Shown piece after piece: positions 28,401 through 37,082 of a DNA stretch of 64,000 nt. The notes below the pieces were generated by a model that was not told where the DNA came from, made no database searches, and worked only from the letters and a program-made list of their open reading frames with translations. This stretch comes from Archangium sp. GTDB lineage: Bacteria > Myxococcota > Myxococcia > Myxococcales > Myxococcaceae. The first letter of the stretch is position 1. The number at the start of each line of letters is the position of its first letter. Location: contig JAUXRX010000002.1 in the NCBI GenBank assembly GCA_030681645.1, positions 124,001-188,000 of the forward strand, given 5' to 3'. A program made the position numbers and the translations under genes.

Positions 28401-31025
28401 CCGCGGAATGACGGTGGCCTCGAGCGGCTGCGTGTTCACGTTGAAGCGGTACGGCCCCAGCTTCACCACCGCCGTGCCGCCCTCGAACAGGTCCTTCCGA
28501 TCGCGCAGCTGCCTCAGCGCGTCCTGCTTGGCGGTCTTGAGCCGCGACTCGAGCTCGTCCGCCTTCACCGAGTCCTTGAGCGCCAGCAGCTGGGACGTGA
28601 GCGTCCGCAGCTTCTGGATCATCGGGTCGGCGGCGAAGTACGTGTTGAGCTCGTCGTCGCTCGCGAACACCCGGCGCGTCACCGACTGCAGAATGCGATC
28701 GGCCGCGTCGAACAGGTTCTGGCCACGGCGGTTGCGCTCGTCGACCAGCACCTGCTTGCGCTTGCCGAACGCCTCCAGCAGCTCTTCCCGCCGGGTGGTG
28801 AGCTCGGTGGCGAACTCCTCGAAGTCGGCGAAGCGGCCCTCCATCTCCTCGAGCTGCAGGGTCAGCTTCGTGAGCTGCTCGTCACACTTCTCGGGGCTGT
28901 CCACCAGCGAGAGCGCGCTGTCGATGCTCTGGGCGAAGAGCTTGAACTGGCTGGCGAACTCGCCGCGCTTCTCGGCGCCGGTGAGCTCCTTCTTCTTCGC
29001 CTGCACCGTGGCGCGGGCGCGGTTCAACTTCGAGAAGACCTCCGAGATGTCCTCGAGGATCTTCGCCTTCTGCGTCGGATCGCCGGCGTTGAGCCCGCCC
29101 ACCACCTCACCCAGCAGCGACAGCCCGGCGCTCAGGCGCTCGACCTCGGTCACCAGCGGGGCCAGCTCGACCGTCCTGGTCACCTTCTCGGTCTGCGCCG
29201 CCACCACCTGCACGCCCGCGTGCAGCGGCTCGAAGGCCTTCGGGGTGAGCAGGAACTCGACGCAGCGCTTCGAGACGGCGTCGAAGGCCTCGCGCACCTC
29301 GGCTTCCATCGCCTCGATCTTCGGCAGCTCGATGTAGCGGACTTCCTTCACCGTGATCAGGTGGCCCAGCTGCTTGCGCAGCTCGGCCAGCGTGTCCATG
29401 AAGGCGTCGGTGGTGGCCAGCTCGTCGGTGGTGACCTTCGAGATCAGCGCGGCCTGCGTGGCCGACGCCTGGCCCAGCGCCTCGGCGGCGCGGCGCTGCA
29501 TCGAGAGCACCTTCTCGAACTCGTCGACGATCAGCTCGGCGTTCTTCTTGAGCTCCGTGACGATGGGCAGCAGCCCGATCTCGGCGTGGCCCAGCCAATG
29601 GAACTGGTCCACCACGCGCGTGCACGAGGTGATCAGCGCCTCGTAGCTGCGGCGGGTGACCTGCTCCGACTCGGCCAGGCGCTGCAGCGTCAGCACTTCC
29701 GAGATGCCGCGCACCAGCTCGGCGTTGCCCAGCTTGCCCAGCGCGCCCTGCGGCGTCGGCGCCCCCGCGGCGAACTCGGCCGACACGTACGGCGTCTGCC
29801 AGACCTGCACCGGGTGCACCCGCGTCGGCTCTTCCGAAGCCGAGCGGAAGACCACCATCTGCCCGTCGGGGAAGATCGAGTACCCGTGGCAGGAGATCGG
29901 CGCGGCGATCTCCTTGCGCACCAGGTTGTACGGAAAGAGCACGTATTTGCCCTGCGTGCGCTCGAAGAAGACGTAGAGCACGTCTTCCCCGTTGGGGCTG
30001 AGCACCTTGCGGTGAAACGTGAGGCCTCCGACGTCGGCTTCGAAGACCTTCGCCTCGCCCGTCTGCAGCACGAAGCCGCCGGGGAAGATGATGCCCTGCT
30101 CTTCAGGCAGCGAGACGCAGCTCTGGCCGATCGCGTCGGCGCGCGTCACCTGGCGGGTGCGGGTGTTGAAGACGAGGTAGCGGTAGGCGTCCTCGCGAAA
30201 GGGGAGCACCTTGAGCAACACGAGCGCGCCGATGCGCACGAACCAGAACTCGGCGTCGTCGAGCGACTGAATCGCCTCGTCCACCGGCTCGGAGTAGATG
30301 CCCTGCCCCGTCTCGGTGTTGTTCTCGATCTTGATCGTCAGGTCGCCGCCGACGGTCTCGATGAAGAGCTCGTCGAGGATGTTCACGTGCGGGTGGCGGC
30401 CCAGCACGAAGTTCTCGCGGGTGGCCCGCGCGTACTCGAAGTCGTGCGTGGGGGGCACCACCACGTCGCCGTCGCCGCGGTTGTCGAGGTAGGTGAGCCG
30501 CCCCGAGGTGTCGACGCCGAAGCGCAACACCTTCACGTCGCGCAGCGTGTGGCCCGTCTTGAACGTGGCCAGCAGCCGCGCCTCGGTCTTCTCCAGGTGG
30601 TTGAGGCGCGCGTCCTTGTAGAAACGGAACAGCTCCTCGAAGTCCTTCACGAAGCCGCGCTCTTCGAGGAAGCCGCCCTCTTCGCTGCGCGCCACCTCGG
30701 CGAAGTCGAACGCGCCGTCGGGCCCCTTGACGAACCTGTGCAGCGAGAACGCGTCCTTCACGGCGCGGTCCTGCTTGAGGCCCATGAAGACGTTGAAGCC
30801 CAGCAGCAGGTGCTTGCCCACCGGCACGATGTCCCGCGGCACGCAGTTGTGCTCGGTGCGCACCCGCTCGGTCGCCAGCACGGTGAGCTCCTGCCCACCG
30901 AACTCGGAGCGCCGCCGGGCGTTGAGCGCGTTGGTGCGCTCCGCCAGGGACTTCGCGGTCGTCAGCAGGCGGCCCCGAATGACCTCGTAGCTGCCGCCGG
31001 CGAGCGACGGATTTTCGGCCGCCAC
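25488..31025 (-). CDS. Giant AAA-type ATPase (annotated elsewhere as DNA repair ATPase, DUF3686 type)
   Basis: The 1845-residue protein has a large beta-rich N-terminal region (about 1-450; features such as HPHVNILDELFIE and YLVFNTRTRQV), a long helical/coiled-coil part (about 450-800), a middle region, and one AAA module with Walker A PPGYGKTT (1286-1293), Walker B VMLYLDD (about 1348-1354) and CVVMAGNPYTESGERFRIPDM, a MoxR-like sensor stretch. The C-terminal tail (about 1600-1790) repeats a DLGPKLDAL-like phrase about six times. A GTG start abuts the flotillin TAA. Relatives of this ATPase occur next to flotillin and YqiJ-like genes, pointing to a membrane-associated remodelling role rather than proven DNA repair. 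Only one AAA module is visible, so it presumably oligomerises. Confidence 0.85.
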   Translation of the reverse strand: MAAENPSLAGGSYEVIRGRLLTTAKSLAERTNALNARRRSEFGGQELTVLATERVRTEHNCVPRDIVPVGKHLLLGFNVFMGLKQDRAVKDAFSLHRFVKGPDGAFDFAEVARSEEGGFLEERGFVKDFEELFRFYKDARLNHLEKTEARLLATFKTGHTLRDVKVLRFGVDTSGRLTYLDNRGDGDVVVPPTHDFEYARATRENFVLGRHPHVNILDELFIETVGGDLTIKIENNTETGQGIYSEPVDEAIQSLDDAEFWFVRIGALVLLKVLPFREDAYRYLVFNTRTRQVTRADAIGQSCVSLPEEQGIIFPGGFVLQTGEAKVFEADVGGLTFHRKVLSPNGEDVLYVFFERTQGKYVLFPYNLVRKEIAAPISCHGYSIFPDGQMVVFRSASEEPTRVHPVQVWQTPYVSAEFAAGAPTPQGALGKLGNAELVRGISEVLTLQRLAESEQVTRRSYEALITSCTRVVDQFHWLGHAEIGLLPIVTELKKNAELIVDEFEKVLSMQRRAAEALGQASATQAALISKVTTDELATTDAFMDTLAELRKQLGHLITVKEVRYIELPKIEAMEAEVREAFDAVSKRCVEFLLTPKAFEPLHAGVQVVAAQTEKVTRTVELAPLVTEVERLSAGLSLLGEVVGGLNAGDPTQKAKILEDISEVFSKLNRARATVQAKKKELTGAEKRGEFASQFKLFAQSIDSALSLVDSPEKCDEQLTKLTLQLEEMEGRFADFEEFATELTTRREELLEAFGKRKQVLVDERNRRGQNLFDAADRILQSVTRRVFASDDELNTYFAADPMIQKLRTLTSQLLALKDSVKADELESRLKTAKQDALRQLRDRKDLFEGGTAVVKLGPYRFNVNTQPLEATVIPREDGLYLQLSGSDYLQRLSDPDIDAARAYWDQNLPSESPELYRGEYLAHLVLRAAELGEKGLSVAGLHDAARGKGLLPITRDWAQQRLDDGYERGVHDSDAAIILGQLLEVYDGADLLRFPSWPRAVATLFWASWRDEVQKAAFHRRAMSLGRLRQRYAGSHALETVAKELLPSLRSFVETARLELTGPELAIVSRYLAEELAQEPLRFVVAGDAVALRDDLYGVLDLAAQRLVFDDDLRALEGDVPARFRLAREWLDAHARQAGPRSAAWLVAVPEAAALIAADEKMLSREVSSALLSFEAKGLLGQHPRIVGQALTIRLDELEQRMTWFREERTPAWAKYRAKVRALLDEARHKLRLEELKPKVLSSFVRNRLIDEVYLPLIGANLAKQLGVAGENKRTDRMGLLLLVSPPGYGKTTLMEYVASRLGLTFVKVNGPSLGHEVTSVDPTEAPNATARQEVDRINFSFELGNNVMLYLDDIQHTNPELLQKFISLCDATRKVEGVWNGRTRTYDLRGKKFCVVMAGNPYTESGERFRIPDMLANRADTYNLGDILGGKQDLFALSYLENALTANAVTAPLLTRSTADLHRVLAMAQGGPISVNEMEHGYSAAELNEIVEVTRRFAYVQKTLLMVNLEYIKSASQDDRFRTEPPFKLQGSYRNMSKLAEKIVAAMTNEELEVLLDGHYASESQTLTAAAEQNLLKLAELRKRQTPEQRARWEELKRGFKRVQVQGGAEDDPVVRVTGSIAALGEELGQLKDVMIDAARKQPTDNLGPKLDAVAQAVSRRPQSDLGPKLDALVAAVGQPRPEVGAKLDALRDAVLKLGQSLSKSAAPPVDLTPWLEKLSEAVKPAPPAADLGPVLERLAESMAASRVVAAPPPMDLAPVLAQLAQNAKVQAQSSEHEGSFREEVAMQMLLIQERLSELALAARTVLQDDSEGSVKAMTVWQHTKEALELLKALPSRGRKPRAR

Positions 31026-33113
31026 TTACTTCTTCTCGGGCTTGGCGAGCTTGGAGAGGAGCTGCGCTTGCGCGTCCTGCGTGATGCCGGGCTTGGTCAG
31101 CATCTCCTTGATGTCCTGCGGCAGGTCGCGCTCGCCCGAGAGGTAGGGCTTCAGGAACGTCTTCATGGTGTCGGTGCTCGTCGCGGTCGCCTCGATGCTG
31201 TGCGAGAGCGAGACGGCGCGGACGAACTGGTCGAAGAACATGCCGTCGCCGCCGACGATGTTGATCTTCGCGCTGCCCATCGCGGCCGCCATCGTGGTCG
31301 CCTGGCTGGCGGCGATGTCCTTGCGCACGTGCAGCGTCTCGAGCTCGACCTGCTTCTCCTTGTCGAGGCGCAGGCGGAACTCCTCGTGGTCCTTGGTGGC
31401 GCCCTGGAGCTGGCCCATCGCCTTCGCCTTCTCGCTCAGGCCCTTCGCCTCGGCGAGCAGCTTTTCCTGGATGCCGAGCGACTCGGCCATCACCCTCGCG
31501 CGGGTCGCCTCGCCCTCGGCCACGCCCTGCTTCTGGGTGGCCTCGGCGTTCGCTTCCGCCACCTTCGCGTGAGACAGGCCCTTCTGCAGATCACCCTCGG
31601 CCTCAGCCAGCATGCGCTGGCGCAGCACGTTGGCGCTGGCCATGCCGAGCTTGTCGGTGGCCACCGCGTCGGCTTCCTTCACCCGCACCTGGGCCAGGCC
31701 CTGCTTTTCCTGCGCCAGCGCGGTCGCCTCGAGCACGCGCGCCTGGGCGAGCCCTTCCGCGGCCGACTCGGCCTGCAGCCCTTCCGCGAGGCGGATCTTC
31801 GAGCGTGCTTCCTTGTCGGCAGACTCGAGCGCGGCCTCGGCGACGATGAGGCGCGTCCTGGCCTCGTGCTTGGCCACCTCTTCGGACGCCTCGGCACCCT
31901 TCACGCGCTCGATCGACAGCCCCATCGCGTGCGCCTCGGCGTCGATGACGGCGGCGTCCTTCTTGCGCTGAGCCTCGGCGACCAGGCGCAGCTGCTTGAT
32001 CGCCTCTTCTTCGGTGGCGACCTTCTTGTCCACGGCGATGCGGGTGGAGATCACGTCGGCGATCGCCTTGCGCTCGATCTCCAGCGCCTTCTCCTTGCTG
32101 ATGCGCATCAGCTCGACCTCGCGCTCACGGGAGATGGCCTCGAGGTTCCTGTCCTTCATCACCCGCTCGGTCTCGATGCCCACCACGCGCTCGCGGTTCT
32201 TCTCGGCGACCTGCACCTGGCGCTGCTTGTTCTGCTCGTTGATCTGCAGCTCTTCTTCCGCGCGCACCCGCGACAGCTCGGCCTTCAGGTGCTCTTCCTG
32301 CTGCACGCGCTGGGTCTCGGCCTGCTCGCGCGCCTGGATGGTCTCGATCTCGCGCTTCTGCTTGGCCTGGGCCTCGGCGCGCTGGCGCTCGAGGGCGAAG
32401 ACGGCCTCGTCGGCCTCGACGTTCTGCTTGGTCATCTTCTTCCGCTCGTCCTGGCGGAAGTCGTTGGTGAGCACGTTCTGGATCGTGGTCAGCTCGGTGA
32501 TCTTCCGAATGCCCTGCGCGTCGAGGATGTTCTCGCGATCGAGCATCTCGATGGGCGTCTGCTCGAGGAAGTCGATGGCGACGTCTTCGAGCATGTAGCC
32601 GTTCAGGTCCTTGCCCACGACCGAGACGATCTGGTCCTTGAAGACCTCGCGCTCCTTGTAGAGGTCTTCGAAGTTGAGCCGCTTGCCGACGGTCTTGAGG
32701 CCTTCCGAGAACTTCGCCTCGAAGAGCTCCTGCAGCGTGGCGAGGTCAGACGCGCGCACGCAGCCGACGGCGCCGGCCACCTTGAGCACGTCTTCCACCG
32801 TCTTGTTCACGCGCACGAAGAAGCTGACCTTGATGTCCGCGCGGATGTTGTCGGCGCAGATCAGGCCCTGCTTGCCGTGCCGGTGGATCTCGATGGTCTT
32901 CAGCGAGATGTCCATCACCTCGGCGCGGTTGATGATGGGAATGACCACGGCGCCCGTGAAGGACACCTTGGGCTCGGCCTTCATGGTGTTGACGATCAGC
33001 ACCTGGCCTTGCGCGACCTGCCGGTAGAAGCGGGCCAGCAGGAAGCCGAAGCCGATGACCAGCAGCAGGCCAATCGCGATCGTGGTGCCAATCGTGACGA
33101 AGATGGGATCCAT
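31026..33113 (-). CDS. Flotillin-family (YqiK-like) SPFH protein
   Basis: A 695-residue protein with one N-terminal membrane helix (about residues 7-25), an SPFH/PHB domain (about 25-215, including GQVLIVNTM and MDISLKTIEIHRHGKQGLICADNI), a very long Glu/Ala/Lys-rich coiled coil (about 215-600) with repeated EAxA and VKEADAVA-type segments, and a short C-terminal domain. This is the flotillin/YqiK architecture, which organises membrane microdomains. It lies between the YqiJ-like gene (54 bp upstream) and the giant ATPase (no gap). Escherichia coli yqiJ-yqiK is the two-gene counterpart. The coiled coil should drive assembly into large oligomers at the inner membrane. Confidence 0.92.
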   Translation of the reverse strand: MDPIFVTIGTTIAIGLLLVIGFGFLLARFYRQVAQGQVLIVNTMKAEPKVSFTGAVVIPIINRAEVMDISLKTIEIHRHGKQGLICADNIRADIKVSFFVRVNKTVEDVLKVAGAVGCVRASDLATLQELFEAKFSEGLKTVGKRLNFEDLYKEREVFKDQIVSVVGKDLNGYMLEDVAIDFLEQTPIEMLDRENILDAQGIRKITELTTIQNVLTNDFRQDERKKMTKQNVEADEAVFALERQRAEAQAKQKREIETIQAREQAETQRVQQEEHLKAELSRVRAEEELQINEQNKQRQVQVAEKNRERVVGIETERVMKDRNLEAISREREVELMRISKEKALEIERKAIADVISTRIAVDKKVATEEEAIKQLRLVAEAQRKKDAAVIDAEAHAMGLSIERVKGAEASEEVAKHEARTRLIVAEAALESADKEARSKIRLAEGLQAESAAEGLAQARVLEATALAQEKQGLAQVRVKEADAVATDKLGMASANVLRQRMLAEAEGDLQKGLSHAKVAEANAEATQKQGVAEGEATRARVMAESLGIQEKLLAEAKGLSEKAKAMGQLQGATKDHEEFRLRLDKEKQVELETLHVRKDIAASQATTMAAAMGSAKINIVGGDGMFFDQFVRAVSLSHSIEATATSTDTMKTFLKPYLSGERDLPQDIKEMLTKPGITQDAQAQLLSKLAKPEKK

Positions 33114-33167
33114 GCGGTACTGCCCCCCTTGTGGGTGACGTCGTGAGTGTGGTGCGACTGCGAGGCG

Positions 33168-33980
33168 CTACTTCCGCCTCACCCGGCCAGAGATGATCTG
33201 CGCCGCCCGGGCCGGGTCGTTCAGCGCTTCGATTTCTTGAGGCATCAGCCAGTCGACTGGCTCGATCTCGTAGGTGTCTTTGGCGGAATCGAAATCGACC
33301 AGGATCGCCCGATCGCCCTTCTTGAGCGTGTTCGCCTTCGCGCAGACCACGTGCACGTTGAGCCCGGCCGCGCCGTCCTCGACGTGGGCGGTGCCGAACT
33401 TCCCGTCGACCTTGCCCGAGGTGATGGTGCAGATCTGCCCGAGCGAGTCACGGCGCCGCGCCGGCTTGCTTGCGTCGAGCGCCTTGCCCAGCGGCCTGAG
33501 CACGACCGCGGTGGCCAGCAGCCCCGCCACCAGCGAGCCGAGGAGCACGAGGCTCTGGAAGACCAGGTTCGAGGGCTTGAGGCTGAGCGTGGTGAGCGCG
33601 CACACCGTCCACGCGAGCAGCGTCGCCGCGCTGCCGGTGATGGTGACGGGCACCTTGCCCAGCCCAAGCCCGCTGAGCACGCCGGAGTCGGCGAGATCGT
33701 GATCGCCGTCGACGTCACCCACGTCGGCGTCCGCGTGACCGCCCACCGCCTCGGCCGTGCCCTTGATGGCACCGGCGACCGCTTCACTGGCCCCCTTGAT
33801 CGCGCCGGTCGTGGCGTCTCCCGCGGCCTTCACCCCACCCGCGACCGCGTCGATGTCGCCCCCGCCGTGAAAGGCGGCGCCGGTGACGAGGGCGAAGATC
33901 CAGTACCCGACCACCACGCCCAGGACCACGGTGAGCGGCACCGTCGGGAAGGTGGTGATGGTCTGGAGGAACGGGTCCAT
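33168..33980 (-). CDS. YqiJ-like membrane protein with cytosolic OB-fold (DUF1449/NfeD-like)
   Basis: The 270-residue product has three hydrophobic segments (about residues 9-35, 115-137 and 142-168) and a C-terminal beta-rich domain from about 175 resembling the OB-fold of YqiJ/NfeD proteins (QICTITSGKVDGKFGTAHVED). It is a flotillin partner by gene order. The loop between the first two helices is unusual: about 55 residues with repeated AIKGxxEAV (AIKGASEAV, AIKGTAEAV), probably an amphipathic helix, then an Asp/His-rich stretch. ATG 33980 is preferred; GTG 33989 adds three residues. It heads a probable three-gene operon with flotillin and the giant ATPase. Confidence 0.85.
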   Translation of the reverse strand: MDPFLQTITTFPTVPLTVVLGVVVGYWIFALVTGAAFHGGGDIDAVAGGVKAAGDATTGAIKGASEAVAGAIKGTAEAVGGHADADVGDVDGDHDLADSGVLSGLGLGKVPVTITGSAATLLAWTVCALTTLSLKPSNLVFQSLVLLGSLVAGLLATAVVLRPLGKALDASKPARRRDSLGQICTITSGKVDGKFGTAHVEDGAAGLNVHVVCAKANTLKKGDRAILVDFDSAKDTYEIEPVDWLMPQEIEALNDPARAAQIISGRVRRK

Positions 33981-34136
33981 GAGCGGCACGGACTCGACCA
34001 GTGAGTCGGCTGCTTTTCAACGCAAACCGGCAGCGACGGGCGCGCGAAAGATCCGCATTTGCTCGACGGTGACTGACAGACGTGGCGACTGGGCTTCTGC
34101 TCGCTCCGGCTGGGCCCACGCACCACCTGCGCTCGG

Positions 34137-34694
34137 CTACTGGGCGTCGTCGCGGCCCAGCGAGATCCTCAGTTGATCTCCGTCACGTGAGACCTGCACC
34201 TCCCAGGGGCGGCAGCACACCGGGCAGTCCTCGACGTAGCTCGCGTCGTCCGCCTCTTCGGGCGCGACGCTCACCATCACCGGCTCGCCGCAGTAGGGGC
34301 AGGCCGTCTCGTGATCGAGCGTCTCGGGCACCGCGGACGCGGACGTCTCAGGCCAGTGCGGCTTCGCGGCCTCGCTCCAGGGCGCGCGCGCCTGCTCGAG
34401 GCTCGTCACCAGCCCCTCGCGCAGGCCCTCGACGTCGACGCCGTCGAACACGTCTCCGACCTCGCCGAGCTTCTCCAGGGCGCGCAGGAGCAGGCGGTTC
34501 GCCCCCAGCTCCTTGCCCCGCTCGTGGTGGTGCAGCGCCGCAGACCAGAGCACCAGCACCTGCAACACCCGCCGCTCGCGGCCGTGGGTCTGCCGCCAGC
34601 CTGATTCCCAGGCCTCGTGGGCCGAGTGGAAGGCCCCGGACTCGAAGCGCTGGCGGCCCGCGTCGAGCGAGGCGATGAAGGTCGGTGAGGCCAT
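34137..34694 (-). CDS. Fusion of DUF309 helical domain and CPXCG cysteine-rich domain
   Basis: This 185-residue protein joins two domains usually found separately. Residues about 5-110 are a DUF309 all-helical domain with the signature FHSAHEAWESGWR. Residues about 130-185 match the short CPXCG Cys-rich family: CPYCGEP followed by YVEDCPVCCRPWEVQVSRDG, four conserved Cys suited to bind zinc. Both families are of unknown function. The start MASPTFIAS at 34694 is used because the 12 codons upstream include an improbable extension. It stands alone on the minus strand, between the flotillin operon and the BKACE gene. Confidence 0.85.
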   Translation of the reverse strand: MASPTFIASLDAGRQRFESGAFHSAHEAWESGWRQTHGRERRVLQVLVLWSAALHHHERGKELGANRLLLRALEKLGEVGDVFDGVDVEGLREGLVTSLEQARAPWSEAAKPHWPETSASAVPETLDHETACPYCGEPVMVSVAPEEADDASYVEDCPVCCRPWEVQVSRDGDQLRISLGRDDAQ

Positions 34695-34765
34695 GGTGAG
34701 ATTGTTAACGGCGTGAACGGAACCAGCCAAGCCGTTCAGCCCGAGCAGAGTCGAAGGCCGCTACC

Positions 34766-35638
34766 TCAGCGGGCCCGCAGCCCGAGGATCTGCCTGGCTT
34801 CGTCAGGGGTCGCGATGGCGCGGCCTGCCGCGACCGCCACCTTCGCCATCGCTTCGATCAGCTGCCCGTTGCTCGAGGCCTTCGTCCCATCGGGCAAGTA
34901 GAAGGTGTCTTCGAGCCCCGTGCGCAGGTCGCCGCCGAGCTCGGCGCAGCGCTTGTGCAGGTCCCACACTTCCTGCCGGCCGATGCCGATCACCTGCCAG
35001 TGCGTGCCGGGCAACATCTCCTCGAGCAGCAGCGGCAGCCACGACGCCTTGTTCGGCATGCCCGACTCGACCCCCATCACCAGCGAGACGTGCGGCGGGT
35101 TGGGCACCATGCCGCGCCTGGCGAACATCGCCACGCTGCGCAAGATGCCGGTGTCGAAGCACTCGCACTCGGGAACGATGCCGTTCGCCTTCATCACCTT
35201 CGCGAAGGCCTCGATCTTGTCCACCGGGTTGTCGAACAGCATGGGCGGCCAGGCCCACTCGTTGTTCGAGCGCAGCTTCAGGTAGTTGAGCGAGCCCGCG
35301 TTGAGCGCCGCCATCTCGGGCTTCACCGCCTCGAGGCACGACACCGCCATGCTGATGTCGTCGCCCACCACCCCGGTGGTCAGGTTCAAGATGAGGTCGG
35401 GCACCTCGGCGCGGATCGCGTCGCAGATGCTCTTCGCCACCTTCGGATCCCACGAGGGCATGCGGCCGTTGCCCGGTTCCTGGCTGCGGAAGTGCACGTG
35501 CACGATCGACGCGCCTGCATCGCGCGCGCGCCGCGCTTCCTGCGCCATCTGCTCAGGCGTCACGGGCACGTGGTGGACTTCGGGATCAGTGAGCACGCCG
35601 GTGAGCGCGCAGGTGATGACCGCTTTCTTCGTCGCCAT
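34766..35638 (-). CDS. Beta-keto acid cleavage enzyme (BKACE/Kce, DUF849)
   Basis: A 290-residue TIM-barrel enzyme with the DUF849 hallmarks: AVITCALTGVLT at the N-terminus, HVHFRSQEPG carrying the HxH metal-binding pair, LNLTTGV, and a conserved GLEDTFYLPDGTKA near the end. BKACE enzymes condense a beta-keto acid with acetyl-CoA to give acetoacetate and a new CoA ester; substrates vary by family clade (for 3-keto-5-aminohexanoate, lysine fermentation). Substrate here is unknown and no lysine-fermentation genes are adjacent. The ATG at 35638 (MATKKAVIT) is preferred over an upstream start that adds 12 residues and runs towards a repeat. Confidence 0.88.
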   Translation of the reverse strand: MATKKAVITCALTGVLTDPEVHHVPVTPEQMAQEARRARDAGASIVHVHFRSQEPGNGRMPSWDPKVAKSICDAIRAEVPDLILNLTTGVVGDDISMAVSCLEAVKPEMAALNAGSLNYLKLRSNNEWAWPPMLFDNPVDKIEAFAKVMKANGIVPECECFDTGILRSVAMFARRGMVPNPPHVSLVMGVESGMPNKASWLPLLLEEMLPGTHWQVIGIGRQEVWDLHKRCAELGGDLRTGLEDTFYLPDGTKASSNGQLIEAMAKVAVAAGRAIATPDEARQILGLRAR

Positions 35639-35683
35639 GGGCGGCATTGACGACGAAATTGATTCCCGAGTCAACGCGCAGGA

Positions 35684-35740
35684 GGCCCCTCGACTCCGCT
35701 CGGGGTGAACGGTGCCCGACTCCGGTCAGGGTGAACGGTG
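35684..35740. repeat. Dispersed palindromic repeat, family A (one full copy and one degenerate)
   Basis: A copy with CCCCTCGACTCCGCTCGGGG followed by TGAACGG lies at 35684-35712, and a degenerate partner with CCCGACTCCGGTCAGGG then TGAACGG at 35714-35740. They fill the interval between the divergent BKACE and rarA starts. Confidence 0.8.
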
Positions 35741-35756
35741 GTAGGAGCCAGCCGCC

Positions 35757-37082
35757 ATGGATCTGTTCGATCGTGCCGCGAGTGTGGAAGCCGAGGCCCG
35801 GGCGCCGCTCGCCGAGCGCATGCGCCCCCGCACGCTCGAAGAATACATCGGGCAGGAACACCTCACCGGCGCCGGGCGGCTGCTGCGCAAGGCCATCGAG
35901 CTCGACCAGGTCCCGTCGATGATCTTCTGGGGCCCTCCCGGCACCGGGAAGACCACCCTGGCGCGGATCATCGCCAGGGCCACCGGCGCGCACTTCGAGG
36001 CGGTCTCCGCGGTGCTCAGCGGCGTGAAGGATCTCCGCGAGGCCGTGGCCGCAGCGGAAGAGCGGTGGAAGATGAACCGCAAGCGCAGCATCTTGTTCGT
36101 CGACGAGATCCACCGCTTCAACAAGGCCCAGCAAGACGCCCTGCTCCCTCACGTCGAGAAGGGCACGCTCACCCTGCTGGGCGCCACCACCGAGAACCCG
36201 TCGTTCGAGGTCAACGCCGCCCTGCTCTCCCGCATGCGCGTGCTCACCCTGCGCGGTCTCGAGGAAGAGGAGCTGCGCTCTCTGCTTCGCCGCGCCATCG
36301 CCGACCCACGCGGGCTCGACGGGAAGGTCACCGTCGATGACGACGCGCTGGCCTTCCTCGCCATGATCGCCGCGGGCGACGCTCGCAAGGCGCTCACCGC
36401 GCTCGAGGTGGCCGCGAAGTACGGCGGGGAGCACGTCGACCGCCACGGGGCCGAAGAGGCCGTGCAGCAGCGCACCCTGCTCTACGACAAGGGCGGCGAA
36501 GAACACTTCAACGTGATCTCCGCGTTCATCAAGTCGATGCGCGGGTCGGACCCCGACGGGGCGGTGTACTGGCTGGCGCGCATGATCGAGGCCGGGGAAG
36601 ATCCCCGCTTCATCGTGCGGCGCATGGTGATCTTCGCCAGCGAAGACGTCGGCAACGCGGACCCGATGGGGTTGCAGGTGGCGATCGCCGCGCTGCAGGC
36701 GGTGGAGTTGATGGGCTTTCCCGAGGGCACGCTGCCGCTCACCCAGGCCGTGACCTACCTGGCCATGGCTCCCAAATCGAACACGGCGCTCACGACCTAT
36801 GCGAAGGCGCGCGAGGCGGTGGCGAAGCACGGCCCGCTGCCCGTGCCGATGCACCTGAGGAACGCGCCCACGAAGTTGATGAAGTCACTGGGCTACGGCG
36901 GCGGGTATCAGTACCCCCACGACTTCGAGGGGCACTTCGTCGTCGAGAGCTACCTGCCCGAGGGTCTGCGGGGCGAGAAGTTCTTCGAGCCGGGGACCAA
37001 CGGGGAAGAGAAGCAGCACCGCTCTCGGATCGATGAGATCCGGGCGGCGCGGAAACCCAAAGAGCCGGGGGAAGACGGTTAG
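35757..37082 (+). CDS. rarA: Replication-associated recombination protein A (RarA/MgsA), AAA ATPase
   Basis: The 441-residue protein has the RarA/WRNIP1 architecture: an opening RPRTLEEYIGQEHLTG, Walker A GPPGTGKTT (residues 59-67), Walker B LFVDEIHRFNKAQQD, an AAA lid, and a C-terminal tetramerisation domain with AMAPKSNTALTTYAKA and GYGGGYQYPHDFEGHF. RarA is a clamp-loader-like ATPase acting at stalled replication forks. Length is standard (about 430-450). It lies alone on the plus strand; a family B repeat follows its stop immediately. Confidence 0.96.
   Translation: MDLFDRAASVEAEARAPLAERMRPRTLEEYIGQEHLTGAGRLLRKAIELDQVPSMIFWGPPGTGKTTLARIIARATGAHFEAVSAVLSGVKDLREAVAAAEERWKMNRKRSILFVDEIHRFNKAQQDALLPHVEKGTLTLLGATTENPSFEVNAALLSRMRVLTLRGLEEEELRSLLRRAIADPRGLDGKVTVDDDALAFLAMIAAGDARKALTALEVAAKYGGEHVDRHGAEEAVQQRTLLYDKGGEEHFNVISAFIKSMRGSDPDGAVYWLARMIEAGEDPRFIVRRMVIFASEDVGNADPMGLQVAIAALQAVELMGFPEGTLPLTQAVTYLAMAPKSNTALTTYAKAREAVAKHGPLPVPMHLRNAPTKLMKSLGYGGGYQYPHDFEGHFVVESYLPEGLRGEKFFEPGTNGEEKQHRSRIDEIRAARKPKEPGEDG

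Noticed and set aside
27918..33146. A 1742-codon open frame on the plus strand antisense to the ATPase and flotillin genes
   Set aside because: It is a mirror of GC-rich codon bias: no domains, extreme His/Leu/Arg/Val composition, while the minus-strand frames encode clear families.
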